A stretch of DNA of 64,000 bases from positions 62,001 through 126,000 of the forward strand of contig NZ_JACLAX010000007.1 of the NCBI RefSeq assembly GCF_014230355.1, read 5' to 3'. The position numbers were made by a program, and so were the translations under genes. Numbering within the stretch: position 1 is the first letter of the stretch; each line of letters begins with the position of its first letter. Positions 18,367-27,458 of the stretch are shown in pieces. Origin of the DNA: Novosphingobium piscinae (GTDB lineage: Bacteria > Pseudomonadota > Alphaproteobacteria > Sphingomonadales > Sphingomonadaceae). The notes beneath the pieces are model-generated. The model saw nothing but the letters and a program-made list of their open reading frames with translations, had not been told where the DNA came from and did not search any database.

Positions 18367-18687
18367 ATGGAGACCAAGCTCTTCGCGCGGATCACAGCCG
18401 GAGCCTTTGTCGCTGTCGCGCTGACCATGACCGTGCTGACCATGCGCGAAGAGCGAGAGGTCCCTCTGCCCGAGATGGTCACCGTCTGGGAGCCGGACGG
18501 CGATCCGCTGCCCGCACAGCTGAAGGCCTGCGCCGCCATGGGCGAGCTTGCGCTGTCGTCACCCGATTGCCGCGCGGCCTGGGCCGAGAAGCGGCGGCGC
18601 TTCCTCGGGATCGAAGGCGGAGAGCCGTCACCGGCCCCACAAGCCGAGCCGCCGCACCTTCACCAACCGTCAGTACAGGACCAGTGA
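18367..18687 (+). CDS. Putative entry-exclusion protein TrbK-alt
   Basis: This 106-residue product has one N-terminal membrane segment (about residues 10-26) and a conserved CAAMGELALSSPDCRAAWAE stretch followed by KRRRFLG. The two-cysteine, C-terminal AW-x-(E/K)-x-RRRF signature is what defines the TrbK-alt family, found between trbJ and trbL in Tn4371-like modules. Entry-exclusion proteins block redundant transfer into cells already carrying the element. The C-terminal tail is proline-rich. The stop lies 1 bp before the trbL start. Confidence 0.85.
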   Translation: METKLFARITAGAFVAVALTMTVLTMREEREVPLPEMVTVWEPDGDPLPAQLKACAAMGELALSSPDCRAAWAEKRRRFLGIEGGEPSPAPQAEPPHLHQPSVQDQ

Positions 18688-18688
18688 C

Positions 18689-20005
18689 ATGGGTGGCACC
18701 GGCGTCGTCGACCGCTTCCTCGACATATTCTCACGCTACATCGATTCCGGTTTCGGCCTGCTGTCGGGCGAGGTCGCTTTCATCGCGACCACGCTGATCG
18801 TCATCGACGTGACGCTCGCCGCGCTGTTCTGGACCTGGGGCGAGCAGGACGACGTCATCGCCCGTCTGGTCAAGAAGACCCTGTTTGTGGGGATCTTCGC
18901 CTACATCATCGGCAACTGGAACAACCTCGCCCGGATTGTCTTCGAGAGCTTCGCCGGCCTCGGCCTCAAGGCCAGCGGCACCGGCTTTTCGGCAGGCGAA
19001 CTGCTCCAGCCCGGCCGTGTCGCCCAGGTCGGGCTCGATGCCGCGCGGCCCCTGATCGAGGCGATCTCGGATCTGATGGGCTTCGTCAGCTTCTTCGAGA
19101 ATTTCCTGCAGATCATCATCCTGCTGGTCGCCTGGGCGCTGGTCGTCATCGCCTTCTTCCTCCTCGCGATCCAGCTGTTCGTCACGCTGATCGAGTTCAA
19201 GCTGACCACGCTCGCCGGTTTCGTGCTCATCCCCTTCGGCCTGTTCGGCAAGACCGCTTTCATGGCCGAGCGCGTGCTCGGCAATGTCATCTCGAGCGGG
19301 ATCAAGGTTCTCGTACTGGCGGTCATCGTCGGCATCGGCTCGACCATCTTTTCGGAATTCACCAGCGCCATTCCGGCCGAGCCGACGATCGAGGATGCGC
19401 TCTCGATCGTGCTGGCGAGCCTGACCCTGCTTGGTCTGGGCATTTTCGGTCCCGGCATTGCCAACGGCATTGTCGCTGGCGGACCGCAGCTTGGCGCAGG
19501 CGCCGCTGCCGGAACCGCGCTCATGGCGGGCGGTGCTGCTGCCGGAGCTGTCGCCGGTGCGAAACTGGCAGGTGGCGCGGTTGCCAGTGCGGCTTCCAGT
19601 GTTGCCCATGGCACATCGCGCGCCGCCGGCGGCGCCACCACCGCCTATGCCATGGGCTCGGCGGGCAAGAGGGGCGCAGCTGCCGTCGGATCCGGCATGG
19701 CAGCGGTCGGTGACGCTGCGCTCGGCGCAGCAACTTCGCCGCTGCGCAAGGCCGGTGAAGGCATGAAGCAGTCATTCCGCGATGGCGGCCGTGCCGCGAT
19801 CACCAATACGGGCGGCACGATTACCCCCGGTCCCAACACTCCGCCGCCGCCGCCAACCGATGGCGAAGCCGGCCCGCCCGCCTGGGCCAGGGCCATGAAG
19901 GACCGGCAGACCATCACTCACGGCGCGACCATCGCTGCCCACACACTCAAGGCCGGCGACAGCAGCGGTGCCGGCGCTTCCATCGATACCTCGGAAAAGG
20001 ACTGA
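18689..20005 (+). CDS. trbL: Conjugal transfer membrane protein TrbL (VirB6-like)
   Basis: The frame is open from 18548, but the ATG at 18689 directly after the trbK-alt stop gives the standard TrbL start (MGGTGVVDRFLDIFSRYID). The 438-residue product has about six hydrophobic segments between residues 25 and 270. A low-complexity Ala/Gly region then a Pro/Gly-rich tail follow, as is common in TrbL/VirB6 channel proteins. It spans the inner membrane and forms part of the DNA passage. Confidence 0.93.
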   Translation: MGGTGVVDRFLDIFSRYIDSGFGLLSGEVAFIATTLIVIDVTLAALFWTWGEQDDVIARLVKKTLFVGIFAYIIGNWNNLARIVFESFAGLGLKASGTGFSAGELLQPGRVAQVGLDAARPLIEAISDLMGFVSFFENFLQIIILLVAWALVVIAFFLLAIQLFVTLIEFKLTTLAGFVLIPFGLFGKTAFMAERVLGNVISSGIKVLVLAVIVGIGSTIFSEFTSAIPAEPTIEDALSIVLASLTLLGLGIFGPGIANGIVAGGPQLGAGAAAGTALMAGGAAAGAVAGAKLAGGAVASAASSVAHGTSRAAGGATTAYAMGSAGKRGAAAVGSGMAAVGDAALGAATSPLRKAGEGMKQSFRDGGRAAITNTGGTITPGPNTPPPPPTDGEAGPPAWARAMKDRQTITHGATIAAHTLKAGDSSGAGASIDTSEKD

Positions 20006-20008
20006 CGC

Positions 20009-20692
20009 ATGTTCCGACGACCCTCGATCCGCTACGGCAGGACTCCCGAACCCGAAACGCCCTACCAGCGCGCCGCCCAGGTCTGGGATGACCGGATCGG
20101 ATCGGCCCGCGTTCAGGCCCGCAACTGGCGGATCGCCTTTTTCGGCGCGCTGGGCCTGTCGACCTGCCTGACCGCCGGGATCATCTGGCAGGGCGCACGC
20201 GGCAGCATTGTGCCTTGGGTGGTCGAGGTCGACAAATTGGGCGAAGCCCAGGCCGTGGCCCCTGCCGACGCCGGTTTTGCACCGTCCGATCCTCAGGTCG
20301 CTTTCCACCTCGCGCGCTTCATCGAGCAGGTCCGCAGCATCCCCGACGATCCGATCGTCGTGCGCCAGAACTGGCTCAGGGCCTATGATTTCGCGACCGA
20401 CAAGGGCGCGCTCGCCCTCAACGACTATGCCCGGACCAACGATCCCTTTGCCCTCATCGGGCGGGAGCAGGTTGGCGTCGATGTCACCAGCGTGATCCGC
20501 GCATCGCCGACCAGCTTCCGGGTCGCCTGGGTCGAGCGCCGCTACCGCGACGGTAGTCTCGCCGAGACAAGCCGCTGGACCGCGATCCTCACCACCGTGG
20601 TCCAGCCCCCGCGCACTCCCGATGCCCTGCGTAAGAACCCGCTCGGCATCTTCGTCAATGCCATCAACTGGTCAAAGGAACTCGGATCATGA
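20009..20692 (+). CDS. trbF: Conjugal transfer protein TrbF (VirB8-like)
   Basis: The 227-residue product has a cytoplasmic N-terminus with PYQRAAQVWDDRIGSARVQA, one membrane segment at about residues 45-66 and a periplasmic NTF2-like domain. This is the VirB8/TrbF layout. It scaffolds the channel between the inner and outer membrane parts. The stop overlaps the trbG start (ATGA). Confidence 0.94.
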   Translation: MFRRPSIRYGRTPEPETPYQRAAQVWDDRIGSARVQARNWRIAFFGALGLSTCLTAGIIWQGARGSIVPWVVEVDKLGEAQAVAPADAGFAPSDPQVAFHLARFIEQVRSIPDDPIVVRQNWLRAYDFATDKGALALNDYARTNDPFALIGREQVGVDVTSVIRASPTSFRVAWVERRYRDGSLAETSRWTAILTTVVQPPRTPDALRKNPLGIFVNAINWSKELGS

Positions 20693-21720
20693 TCAGTCAG
20701 ACCCGGCGCGCGGCGCGCGCCCTGACCTTCGCTGCCCTCAGCTCGAGCCTCGCGCTCGTCTATCCCCTGCAGGCCCGGGAACACCCGGCGTCCCCGCCTG
20801 CCGCGCCTGCGACGGTCAGCGAGACATCGCAGGCGCCTGCTTCGGGCGCCCGGGTGGTGGCGATCCCCGTACCGCTGCCGCTTCCCGGTCAGCTCAAACC
20901 CTTGCCGCAGGCGGAGCCCCCCGCTGCGGGCCGCTCCCGCCTGACCCGGAGTCACCCCGCTCCGCGCGATCAGGTGGGAGCGGCAAACGATGCCGCGCGG
21001 GTGCAGCCTGACCGCACCGGCTTCGTCAACGCGATCCAGCTCTATCCCTTCACCAGGGGCGCGCTCTATCAGGTCTATGCCAAGCCTGGGCAGGTCACCG
21101 ACATTGCGCTTCAGCCCGGCGAACGCCTGGTCGGATTTGGTCCGGTTGCTGCTGGCGATACCGTGCGCTGGATGATCGGCGATACCGTCAGCGGCAGCGG
21201 AGCGAGCGAACAGGTCCACATTCTGGTCAAGCCGATCCGGCCCGACATCGCCACCAATCTCGTTATCAACACCGACCGGCGCACCTATCATCTCGAACTG
21301 CGCGCCAACCCTTCCGTCTACATGGCCTCGGTTTCCTGGGCCTACCCGGAGGACGAACTGATTGCCCTGCGGCGGGATCGTGCCGAGGCTGAGCGCGCCG
21401 CGCCCGTTGCCGCAGGCATGGACCTTGCCAATCTCAACTTCGGCTACCGGATCGCAGGCGACAAGCCGACCTGGCGACCGCTGCGTGCCTTCGATGACGG
21501 CACGCGAGTCTTCATCGAGTTTCCGGAAAGCATTGCGCAAGGCGAATTGCCGCCGCTGTTCGTGCTGGGCGCGCGCGGCGAGGCCGAACTGGTCAATTAC
21601 CGCGTCTCGGGACGCTACATGATTGTCGACCGGCTCTTTGCCGCTGCCGAGCTCCGGCTCGGCGGGCGCAAGGGCCAGGACAAGGTGCGGATCGTCACCG
21701 CGCGCCGGGGCCGGTCATGA
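20689..21720 (+). CDS. trbG: Conjugal transfer protein TrbG (VirB9-like)
   Basis: The 343-residue product has a signal peptide ending at about residue 27, a proline-rich linker (residues 30-90) and a beta-rich VirB9 domain. The domain includes TNLVINTDRRTYHLEL and the C-terminal GRYMIVDRLFAAAELRLG stretch. VirB9/TrbG forms the outer-membrane core complex with TrbI. It overlaps both neighbours by 4 bp. Confidence 0.94.
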   Translation: MISQTRRAARALTFAALSSSLALVYPLQAREHPASPPAAPATVSETSQAPASGARVVAIPVPLPLPGQLKPLPQAEPPAAGRSRLTRSHPAPRDQVGAANDAARVQPDRTGFVNAIQLYPFTRGALYQVYAKPGQVTDIALQPGERLVGFGPVAAGDTVRWMIGDTVSGSGASEQVHILVKPIRPDIATNLVINTDRRTYHLELRANPSVYMASVSWAYPEDELIALRRDRAEAERAAPVAAGMDLANLNFGYRIAGDKPTWRPLRAFDDGTRVFIEFPESIAQGELPPLFVLGARGEAELVNYRVSGRYMIVDRLFAAAELRLGGRKGQDKVRIVTARRGRS

Positions 21721-22913
21721 CCGGGGCGGCCGACAACGAAAACCGGGAGCAGCCGCTGGTCGATCCCGAAAGCGCGGTGAAGCTGCGCGGCGATCCCCCG
21801 CGCGTCATGCGCCTGTCGCGCAAGGCCATCGGACTTGCCTCGGCTGCTGCCTGTGCGCTGGTCTGCGGTGCCCTGATCTACGCCCTCCAGCCCGAGGGAC
21901 GAAAAGGTGCCGAGGAACTCTACAATACCGATGGTGTCGCCGTGGCCGACAATCTCGCCGGCGCGCCCAAGGACTATGGCCAGGTGCCCAAGCTCGGTCC
22001 TCCGCTCCCCGGTGACCTTGGCAAGCCGATCCTCGATGCCCAGAAGCGCGGCGATGTGGCGGCCCTGCCGCCGGCAGGTTCCGGGCCTGCGCCAAATCCC
22101 GCTGCCGATGCAGCCGCAGCTGCCAGACAGCGCGCCGAGCAGGAACGCGAAGCGGCTCGCGGCAGCCGTCTGTTCTTCGCAGGTGGCACAACCGGCTCGG
22201 TTGGCGGGAGCTTGGCCAGCCCGCCTGCAGGAGGCGACCCGCCAAGCTCTGCGCCCGCTACGGCCCCTTCTTCCGATGCCGCGCGCCGGCAGGCCTTTCT
22301 CGACCGAGCCAGTGACCGGCGAACCGTTTCTTCCGAGCGGCTCGTTGGCCTCGCAGCCCCTGCGATCCTCCAGGCCGGTTCGGTCATCCCGGCGGCGCTG
22401 ATCACGGGCATCCGTTCGGACCTGCCCGGGCTGGTGACGGCCCAGGTGACCCAGAACGTCTATGACAGTCCGACGGGACGGATCCTCCTGATCCCGCAAG
22501 GCGCGCGGCTGATCGGCGACTACGACGCTGATGTCGCCTTCGGCCAGAACCGGGTTCTGCTCGCCTGGAACCGGCTGATCCTGCCTGATGGCCGCTCGGT
22601 GGTGCTCGAGCGGCAGCCCGCCGCCGACACGCAAGGTTTTGCCGGGCTGCAGGACGGCACCGATTACCACTGGGGCGGGGTACTCAAGGCCGCGCTGGTC
22701 TCGACCCTGCTGGGCGCTGGTGCGGAACTCGGCTCAGGCGATGATGGCAACCTGGCCCGCGCGTTCCGGCGCGGCACACAAGACAGCATCAATCGCGCCG
22801 GCGAGCAGATCGTCAGCCGGGAGCTCAACGTGCGGCCGACATTGACCATCCGGCCCGGCTTTCCGGTGCGGGTGCTGGTGACGCGCGACCTTATTCTGGG
22901 AGCGGGCCAATGA
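21717..22913 (+). CDS. trbI: Conjugal transfer protein TrbI (VirB10-like)
   Basis: The 398-residue product has a short cytoplasmic start, one membrane segment (about residues 38-60), a Pro/Ala-rich periplasmic linker and a C-terminal VirB10 domain. The domain contains GSVIPAALITGIRSDLPG, GARLIGDY and the GFPVRVLVTRDL ending, all standard for TrbI. It spans the periplasm and links ATPases to the outer-membrane pore. The stop overlaps the DUF2274 start by 4 bp. Confidence 0.95.
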   Translation: MTGAADNENREQPLVDPESAVKLRGDPPRVMRLSRKAIGLASAAACALVCGALIYALQPEGRKGAEELYNTDGVAVADNLAGAPKDYGQVPKLGPPLPGDLGKPILDAQKRGDVAALPPAGSGPAPNPAADAAAAARQRAEQEREAARGSRLFFAGGTTGSVGGSLASPPAGGDPPSSAPATAPSSDAARRQAFLDRASDRRTVSSERLVGLAAPAILQAGSVIPAALITGIRSDLPGLVTAQVTQNVYDSPTGRILLIPQGARLIGDYDADVAFGQNRVLLAWNRLILPDGRSVVLERQPAADTQGFAGLQDGTDYHWGGVLKAALVSTLLGAGAELGSGDDGNLARAFRRGTQDSINRAGEQIVSRELNVRPTLTIRPGFPVRVLVTRDLILGAGQ

Positions 22914-23134
22914 CCCGCCTTAAGCTTTCGGACATTGCCGACGAAAAACCGGTCCGGCTGACAATCGAGCTGCCCGCGCGGCTGCACCGCGAGCTGTTGG
23001 CCTATGCGGCAGCAGTGAATGGTGGGGCCGCGGCGGGCGCGCCGACGGTCGAACGCCTGATTGTGCCGATGCTGGAACGATTCGTCGCCAGCGACCGCGC
23101 CTTTGCCAAAGCGAGACGTGCTCAGGCCGGATAA
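22910..23134 (+). CDS. DUF2274 domain protein at the end of the trb operon
   Basis: The 74-residue product (start MTRLKLSDIADEKPVRLTI, then AELPARLHRELLAYA-like helix residues) matches DUF2274, a small family found almost always directly after trbI. The beta strand followed by two helices suggests a ribbon-helix-helix-like fold, but no function is established. It overlaps trbI by 4 bp and ends inside the convergent lysR gene (13-bp overlap). Confidence 0.88.
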   Translation: MTRLKLSDIADEKPVRLTIELPARLHRELLAYAAAVNGGAAAGAPTVERLIVPMLERFVASDRAFAKARRAQAG

Positions 23135-24018
23135 CGCTCGTTGATCATCGTGAAAAAGCGCTGCAGCGCGGGGTTCTCGTTATCCTCGCGCCAGTAGAGC
23201 GCAAAGTCGATCCGGGCGGTGCCGCCATTGTCATAGATGTCCCGGAACTGCAGTTCTGGCCATGCAACCCCCATCGAGGCTTCGGTGGCTATGGTGATGA
23301 AGCGTCCAACCGGCACCATGCTGAGCACGCTCTCGAGGCTGGTTTCCTGGGTGATGATGTTGGGGCGGTAGCCTTGCCCGGTGACGCGGGCAGTGATCAG
23401 ATTGCGGATCATCTCACCGATTCCCTGGCGCGGGACGACAAAGACCTCGCGGCGAAGATCGCCCCAGTAGATCCGGCTTTCCTCAAGCAAAGGATGCCCG
23501 GGGTAGAGCGCGGCGACAAGCCGCTCGGACCAGACCGGGCGCGAGGCAATCCCCTGTTCCTCGCTGCCGTGCGGGGCGATCGCGACGTCGATCGTCCCGG
23601 CTCTGAGATCGCTGCAAAGCTTGTCCGGATCGCCTTCGACCCCGTCGAACTGGACATCGGGAAACCGGGTCAGATAGTCCGAGAAGGCAGCCTTGACATG
23701 GCCGGCCATCAGCGAGGAGCAATAACCGACAGCAAGGCGGCCCTGCTCGCCGTAACCGACCGCCCGCGCCGTGGTCTGAAGATTATCAAGATCAGTGATG
23801 ATCCGGCGTGCGGTCTCGAGGAAGACCTTGCCGGCTTCGGTCGGCTCAGCGCCCCGGGTAGTACGCCCGAACAGTTTGACGCCAAGCTTGTCTTCAAGTT
23901 GCAGAACGCTTCGGCTGAGCGTGGCCTGCTTTACATTGAGTCTGGCCGCCGCTCTCGAGAAGCTGCGAAGGTCTGCGGACATGACCGCGAAACGAAGCTG
24001 ACGAATTTCGACGGTCAC
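23122..24018 (-). CDS. LysR family transcriptional regulator
   Basis: The 298-residue protein has an N-terminal winged helix-turn-helix (FSRAAARLNVKQATLSRSV, then LEDKLGVKLFGRTTRG) and a C-terminal substrate-binding domain starting near residue 90. Length is typical. It faces the end of the trb operon and lies downstream, in the same direction, of the TauE/SafE gene. A LysR gene in this place is common behind DUF2274 in related ICEs, so it could serve the conjugation module. It could equally control the adjacent sulfur genes. The inducer is unknown. Confidence 0.9.
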   Translation of the reverse strand: MTVEIRQLRFAVMSADLRSFSRAAARLNVKQATLSRSVLQLEDKLGVKLFGRTTRGAEPTEAGKVFLETARRIITDLDNLQTTARAVGYGEQGRLAVGYCSSLMAGHVKAAFSDYLTRFPDVQFDGVEGDPDKLCSDLRAGTIDVAIAPHGSEEQGIASRPVWSERLVAALYPGHPLLEESRIYWGDLRREVFVVPRQGIGEMIRNLITARVTGQGYRPNIITQETSLESVLSMVPVGRFITIATEASMGVAWPELQFRDIYDNGGTARIDFALYWREDNENPALQRFFTMINERYPA

Positions 24019-24090
24019 GCTAGATCAGCTCTCCTGTTCACGGCGAACAGTGTTGAGAAGTGTTCGCCGATTTCGCAACAAAAATGTATT

Positions 24091-24110
24091 CATAATAGAT
24101 ATTTATTATG
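24091..24110. promoter_or_regulatory. AT-rich inverted repeat upstream of lysR
   Basis: A perfect dyad CATAATA-N6-TATTATG lies 73-92 bp before the lysR start in the 131-bp gap after tauE. No T-run follows, so it is not a terminator. An autoregulatory operator for the LysR protein is the simplest reading; the site is seen, the role inferred. Confidence 0.4.
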
Positions 24111-24149
24111 GGGCGGAGACATCGACGCCGCAGGCAACTGCATCCGTAA

Positions 24150-24929
24150 TTACCGAATTGCACTTTGCCACAGCATGTAGATTGCCACGACGAAGATCAG
24201 ACCTGCGAACAGAGTGTTGAGCAGCCCCTTCATTGCGGACAATCGCTGCGACAGCAGTGTTCCTGCGATGCCTCCCGCGACGCCGCCCAGGATGAAGACA
24301 CCCGCGAGGGCCCAGTCCACGAGTCCCGACAAGGCGTAGTTTACGGCTGCCGTCAGCCCGAAAGCGGTGACTGCCACGAGCGATGAGCCGACCGCGTTGC
24401 GCATCGGCATGGCAGTCGATGCCATCAGCGCCGGAACGATCAGAAAGCCGCCGCCAATGCCGAAAAAGCCGGAGAAGAGGCCGGTGCCGAGCCCGTAGCC
24501 CATAACTTTGGGCGCATTCTCGCGGCGGCACTGGACATCGGGATTGCCGGGATCTTTGCGGTTGCGGATCATCAGTGCGCCCACCACCAGCATGAGCAAG
24601 GCGAACAGGAACAGCAGACGTTGTCCGTCCATGGCCTTGCCTAGGGTCGAGCCGGCATAAGCCCCCGCGACACCCGCGGCGGCGAACATGCCGGCGCACC
24701 GCCACTTGATCGTGCCAGCCCGCGCGTGCGGCACGAGGTTGGCGCCGGCATTGACCGCCACTGCCAGTGCGCTGGTGCCGATCGCGATATGCGGCTGGGG
24801 CACGCCCACCAGATAGACCATGAGCGGGACGGCGAGGATCGAACCGCCCCCTCCGACCAGACCGAGCGTGAACCCGACAAGGCCGCCGGACCCCGCACCG
24901 AGCAGATACTGAATGGTGTCGAGCGCCAT
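24150..24929 (-). CDS. TauE/SafE family sulfite/sulfur anion exporter
   Basis: The 259-residue protein is almost entirely hydrophobic, with about eight membrane segments. It has the family's repeated glycine-rich starts (GAGSGGLVGFTLGLVGGGGSILAVP and GLGTGLFSGFFGIGGGFLIVP positions ~10-35 and ~135-155). TauE/SafE proteins export sulfite, sulfoacetate or related anions across the inner membrane. Its start lies 4 bp after the stop of the persulfide-dioxygenase-like gene, so the two are co-transcribed. That pairing fits disposal of sulfite made by persulfide oxidation. Substrate assignment is inference from the neighbour. Confidence 0.85.
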   Translation of the reverse strand: MALDTIQYLLGAGSGGLVGFTLGLVGGGGSILAVPLMVYLVGVPQPHIAIGTSALAVAVNAGANLVPHARAGTIKWRCAGMFAAAGVAGAYAGSTLGKAMDGQRLLFLFALLMLVVGALMIRNRKDPGNPDVQCRRENAPKVMGYGLGTGLFSGFFGIGGGFLIVPALMASTAMPMRNAVGSSLVAVTAFGLTAAVNYALSGLVDWALAGVFILGGVAGGIAGTLLSQRLSAMKGLLNTLFAGLIFVVAIYMLWQSAIR

Positions 24930-24933
24930 CGCG

Positions 24934-25857
24934 TCAGAGCCGGTTGAGCGGCAGCTTGAGGTAGCTCACCCCGTTTTCTTCGGGTTCCGGGAAATGTCCG
25001 CCGCGCATGTTGACCTGGATGGACGGCAGAATCAGGCGCGGCATGTCGAGCGTGGCGTCACGCGCTTCGCGCATGGCGGCGAACTCATCCTCGCTGACGC
25101 CATCATGGATATGGACATTGGCGCGGCGCTGCTGCGCCACCGTGGTCTCCCAGGCGTAAGTGTCACGGCCCGGCGCCTTGTAGTCATGGCACAGGAACAG
25201 GCGACTGGCTTCGGGCAAGGACAGAAGGCGGCGCACCGACCGGTAGAGCACGCGGGCATCCCCGCCGGGAAAGTCAGCACGGGCAGTACCATAGTCCGGC
25301 ATGAACAGGGTATCGCCGACGAAGACGGCATCGCCGATCACATAGGCCATGTCGGCCGGAGTGTGCCCGGGAACATGCAGCGCGATGGCTGGAATGGAGC
25401 CGACCGAGAAACGGTCGCCCTCGTCGAACAGGTGGTCGAACTGCGAACCATCTCGGGCAAAGCGGGTGCCCTCGTTGAAAATCTTGCCGAACACATTCTG
25501 CACGGTGAGAATGTGGCGTCCGATCGCCAATTTGCCGCCAAGCTGTTCCTGCAGATAGGGCGCGGCCGAAAGATGGTCGGCATGAGCATGCGTTTCGAGC
25601 AGCCATTCGACCTCCAGCCCCTGCTCGCGAACATAAGCGATGACGGCATCGGACGAAGTGGTGGAAGTGCGCCCCGATGCCGGATCGAAATCGAGCACGC
25701 TATCGATGATTGCGGCCTTGCCGGTCGCAGGATCGGACAGCACATGGGTTACAGTGAAGGTCGCTTCATCGAAGAAGCTGCTAATATGGACCGCCGCCGG
25801 ATCGGCCTGCTGCACGATCTCTGCTGCGGCGGCAATGACGGGGTCTGACATGCTCAT
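24934..25857 (-). CDS. MBL-fold hydrolase, persulfide dioxygenase-like (ETHE1/Blh type)
   Basis: The 307-residue protein carries the metallo-beta-lactamase motif THAHADHLSAAPYL (near residue 110), a later HVPGHTPADM and GDTLFMPDYG, and the HDY stretch near residue 220. The HAHADHLSAA form and the trailing region with TTVAQQRRAN and QVNMRGG match persulfide dioxygenases of the Blh type. These oxidise glutathione persulfide to sulfite with a single iron. Its neighbours, a TauE/SafE exporter and a peroxiredoxin, fit this. Hydroxyacylglutathione hydrolase is a less likely alternative. Confidence 0.8.
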   Translation of the reverse strand: MSMSDPVIAAAAEIVQQADPAAVHISSFFDEATFTVTHVLSDPATGKAAIIDSVLDFDPASGRTSTTSSDAVIAYVREQGLEVEWLLETHAHADHLSAAPYLQEQLGGKLAIGRHILTVQNVFGKIFNEGTRFARDGSQFDHLFDEGDRFSVGSIPAIALHVPGHTPADMAYVIGDAVFVGDTLFMPDYGTARADFPGGDARVLYRSVRRLLSLPEASRLFLCHDYKAPGRDTYAWETTVAQQRRANVHIHDGVSEDEFAAMREARDATLDMPRLILPSIQVNMRGGHFPEPEENGVSYLKLPLNRL

Positions 25858-25913
25858 TCCTTTCGTGGATGGTTGTCGGCGGCACCGAGGTGCCGCCGAT
25901 TGCCTGACCTGGT

Positions 25914-26561
25914 TCAGAGGGTCTTGGTGCTGAAATACCAGTCGACATAGTCGTAGCCTTCGCCGGCGCGAGCTTCGGCTGCCGGCGCGGTCTGCGGCGG
26001 GGGCACGATCACCTTGTCACCGGGCTGCCAGCCTTCGGGCGTCGCCACCTTGTTGGCGTCGGCCGTCTGCAGGGCCTGCATGAGACGGACAAACTCGGCA
26101 ATCGAGCGACCATTCGACATGGGGTAGTAGACCATGGCGCGCAGCGTGCCTTCGGGGTCAATGAAGAAGGTGGCGCGAACGGCCTGGGTGTCGGACGCTC
26201 CCGGGTGGACCATGCCATAAGCGGTTGCCACCTTCATCGAAATGTCCTCGATGATCGGGAAGGGGATCTCGACGCCGAACTTCTCCTTGATCGAACGGAC
26301 CCAGGCAATGTGGGCGTAGTTGGAGTCGATCGACAGCCCGAGCAGTTCGGTGTTCATCGCCTTGAATTCATCGGCGTGGCGGGCAAAGCCCATGAACTCG
26401 GTGGTGCAGACCGGGGTGAAGTCGGCCGGGTGGGAGAAAAGGACGAGCCACTTGCCCCGATAGTCCGCCAGCGAACGCTGGCCGTGGGTGGTCTTGGCAC
26501 TGAAATCGGGGGCCGGCTCGTTGATGCGCGGCATGGCGGGGGTGGTGATCGTGTCAGTCAT
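25914..26561 (-). CDS. 1-Cys peroxiredoxin (Prx6 type)
   Basis: The 215-residue protein has the peroxidatic motif DFTPVCTTEF (Cys at about residue 52) and no other cysteine, so it is a true 1-Cys enzyme needing an external reductant such as glutathione. The C-terminal dimerisation arm with TPEGWQPGD is typical of Prx6. It reduces peroxides in the cytoplasm. A strong Shine-Dalgarno (AAGGAGG) precedes its ATG. It is the first gene of the leftward prx-MBL-tauE-lysR run and has an AT-rich palindrome upstream. Confidence 0.92.
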   Translation of the reverse strand: MTDTITTPAMPRINEPAPDFSAKTTHGQRSLADYRGKWLVLFSHPADFTPVCTTEFMGFARHADEFKAMNTELLGLSIDSNYAHIAWVRSIKEKFGVEIPFPIIEDISMKVATAYGMVHPGASDTQAVRATFFIDPEGTLRAMVYYPMSNGRSIAEFVRLMQALQTADANKVATPEGWQPGDKVIVPPPQTAPAAEARAGEGYDYVDWYFSTKTL

Positions 26562-26598
26562 GATGGCCTCCTTGATTGGCTGAGGGCATCAATATCGC

Positions 26599-26611
26599 AA
26601 TTTAATAAATT
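26599..26611. promoter_or_regulatory. AT-rich palindrome upstream of the peroxiredoxin operon
   Basis: AATTTA-A-TAAATT is a perfect 13-bp palindrome 38-50 bp before the prx start, in a strongly AT-rich 60-bp patch within otherwise GC-rich DNA. It is well placed to overlap a promoter and act as an operator. Which regulator binds it is not known. Confidence 0.4.
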
Positions 26612-26732
26612 AGTTAAATGGCATATTTGATACAGAGTAATCGACGGAGCCGATTTGACGGTGGCCGGGCGCAGTAGATGGCGCAAATGCGTTGTCCTCC
26701 GGATGAGGGCGATCTGCGAGTCGGCGATCATT

Positions 26733-27458
26733 TTATGATTTTCCCGCACCATCGGACCCAAGGCTGCCTGCCGGACCTTCCTCGACCGTGACGCCATCGC
26801 GGATGTTGTAGAGGCGGCGGAAGGTCGGGATGATCTTTTCATCATGGGTGACCACGATGATCGCGGTTTCGAACTGCCGGGCCATGGTGTTGAGCAGATC
26901 GACCACGGCCAGCGCGCGAACGCTGTCGAGCGGTGCGGTCGGCTCATCCGCAAGGATCACTGGCGGCCGGTTGACCAGCGCGCGGGCAATGGCGACGCGT
27001 TGCTGCTCGCCGCCCGACAACTGGGATGGCATGGCCGCCGCGCGGTGGGCCACATCGAGCGCCTCCAGCAGATCGCGCGCCTCCTTGCGCGCCTCGGCGT
27101 TAGGCTTTCCCGCCAGCATCGGCAGCAGGGCGACATTGTCCGTCACGTCCAGGAACGGGATCAGGTAGGGCGCCTGAAAGATGAAGCCGATCAGGTCGCG
27201 GCGCAGCGCGCGCAGATCGCCCACTTTCCAGCCATCGTCGTAGATCACCCTGTCGCCGATGGTCATGCGCCCCGAAGTCGGCTCGATCACTGCGCCCAGA
27301 CACTTGAGCAGCGTGCTCTTGCCGGAACCGGAAGGGCCGATCAGACCGACCACTTCGCCCTTGGCGACCGACATATTGACGCCGCGCAGGGCATGGACGG
27401 CGGTATCGCCCTGGCCATAGGTCTTGACCAGGTTCTCGATGCGGATGCCTTCAGCCAC
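26733..27458 (-). CDS. ABC transporter ATP-binding protein (LolD/MacB-like)
   Basis: The 241-residue ATPase has the Walker A GPSGSGKSTLLK, Q-loop IFQAPYLIPF, signature LSGGEQQRVAIARAL and Walker B VILADEPTAPLDS, then the switch His in VVTHD. Its family serves FtsX-type permeases that drive periplasmic adaptor proteins (MacB, LolD, DevA). The start overlaps the permease stop by 8 bp. With the permease and HlyD-type adaptor it forms a tripartite-style exporter. The exported compound is unknown. Confidence 0.93.
   Translation of the reverse strand: MAEGIRIENLVKTYGQGDTAVHALRGVNMSVAKGEVVGLIGPSGSGKSTLLKCLGAVIEPTSGRMTIGDRVIYDDGWKVGDLRALRRDLIGFIFQAPYLIPFLDVTDNVALLPMLAGKPNAEARKEARDLLEALDVAHRAAAMPSQLSGGEQQRVAIARALVNRPPVILADEPTAPLDSVRALAVVDLLNTMARQFETAIIVVTHDEKIIPTFRRLYNIRDGVTVEEGPAGSLGSDGAGKS

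Noticed and set aside
24091..24110. Terminator after tauE
   Set aside because: The stem is AT-only and no T-run follows on the transcribed strand, so an operator is more likely.
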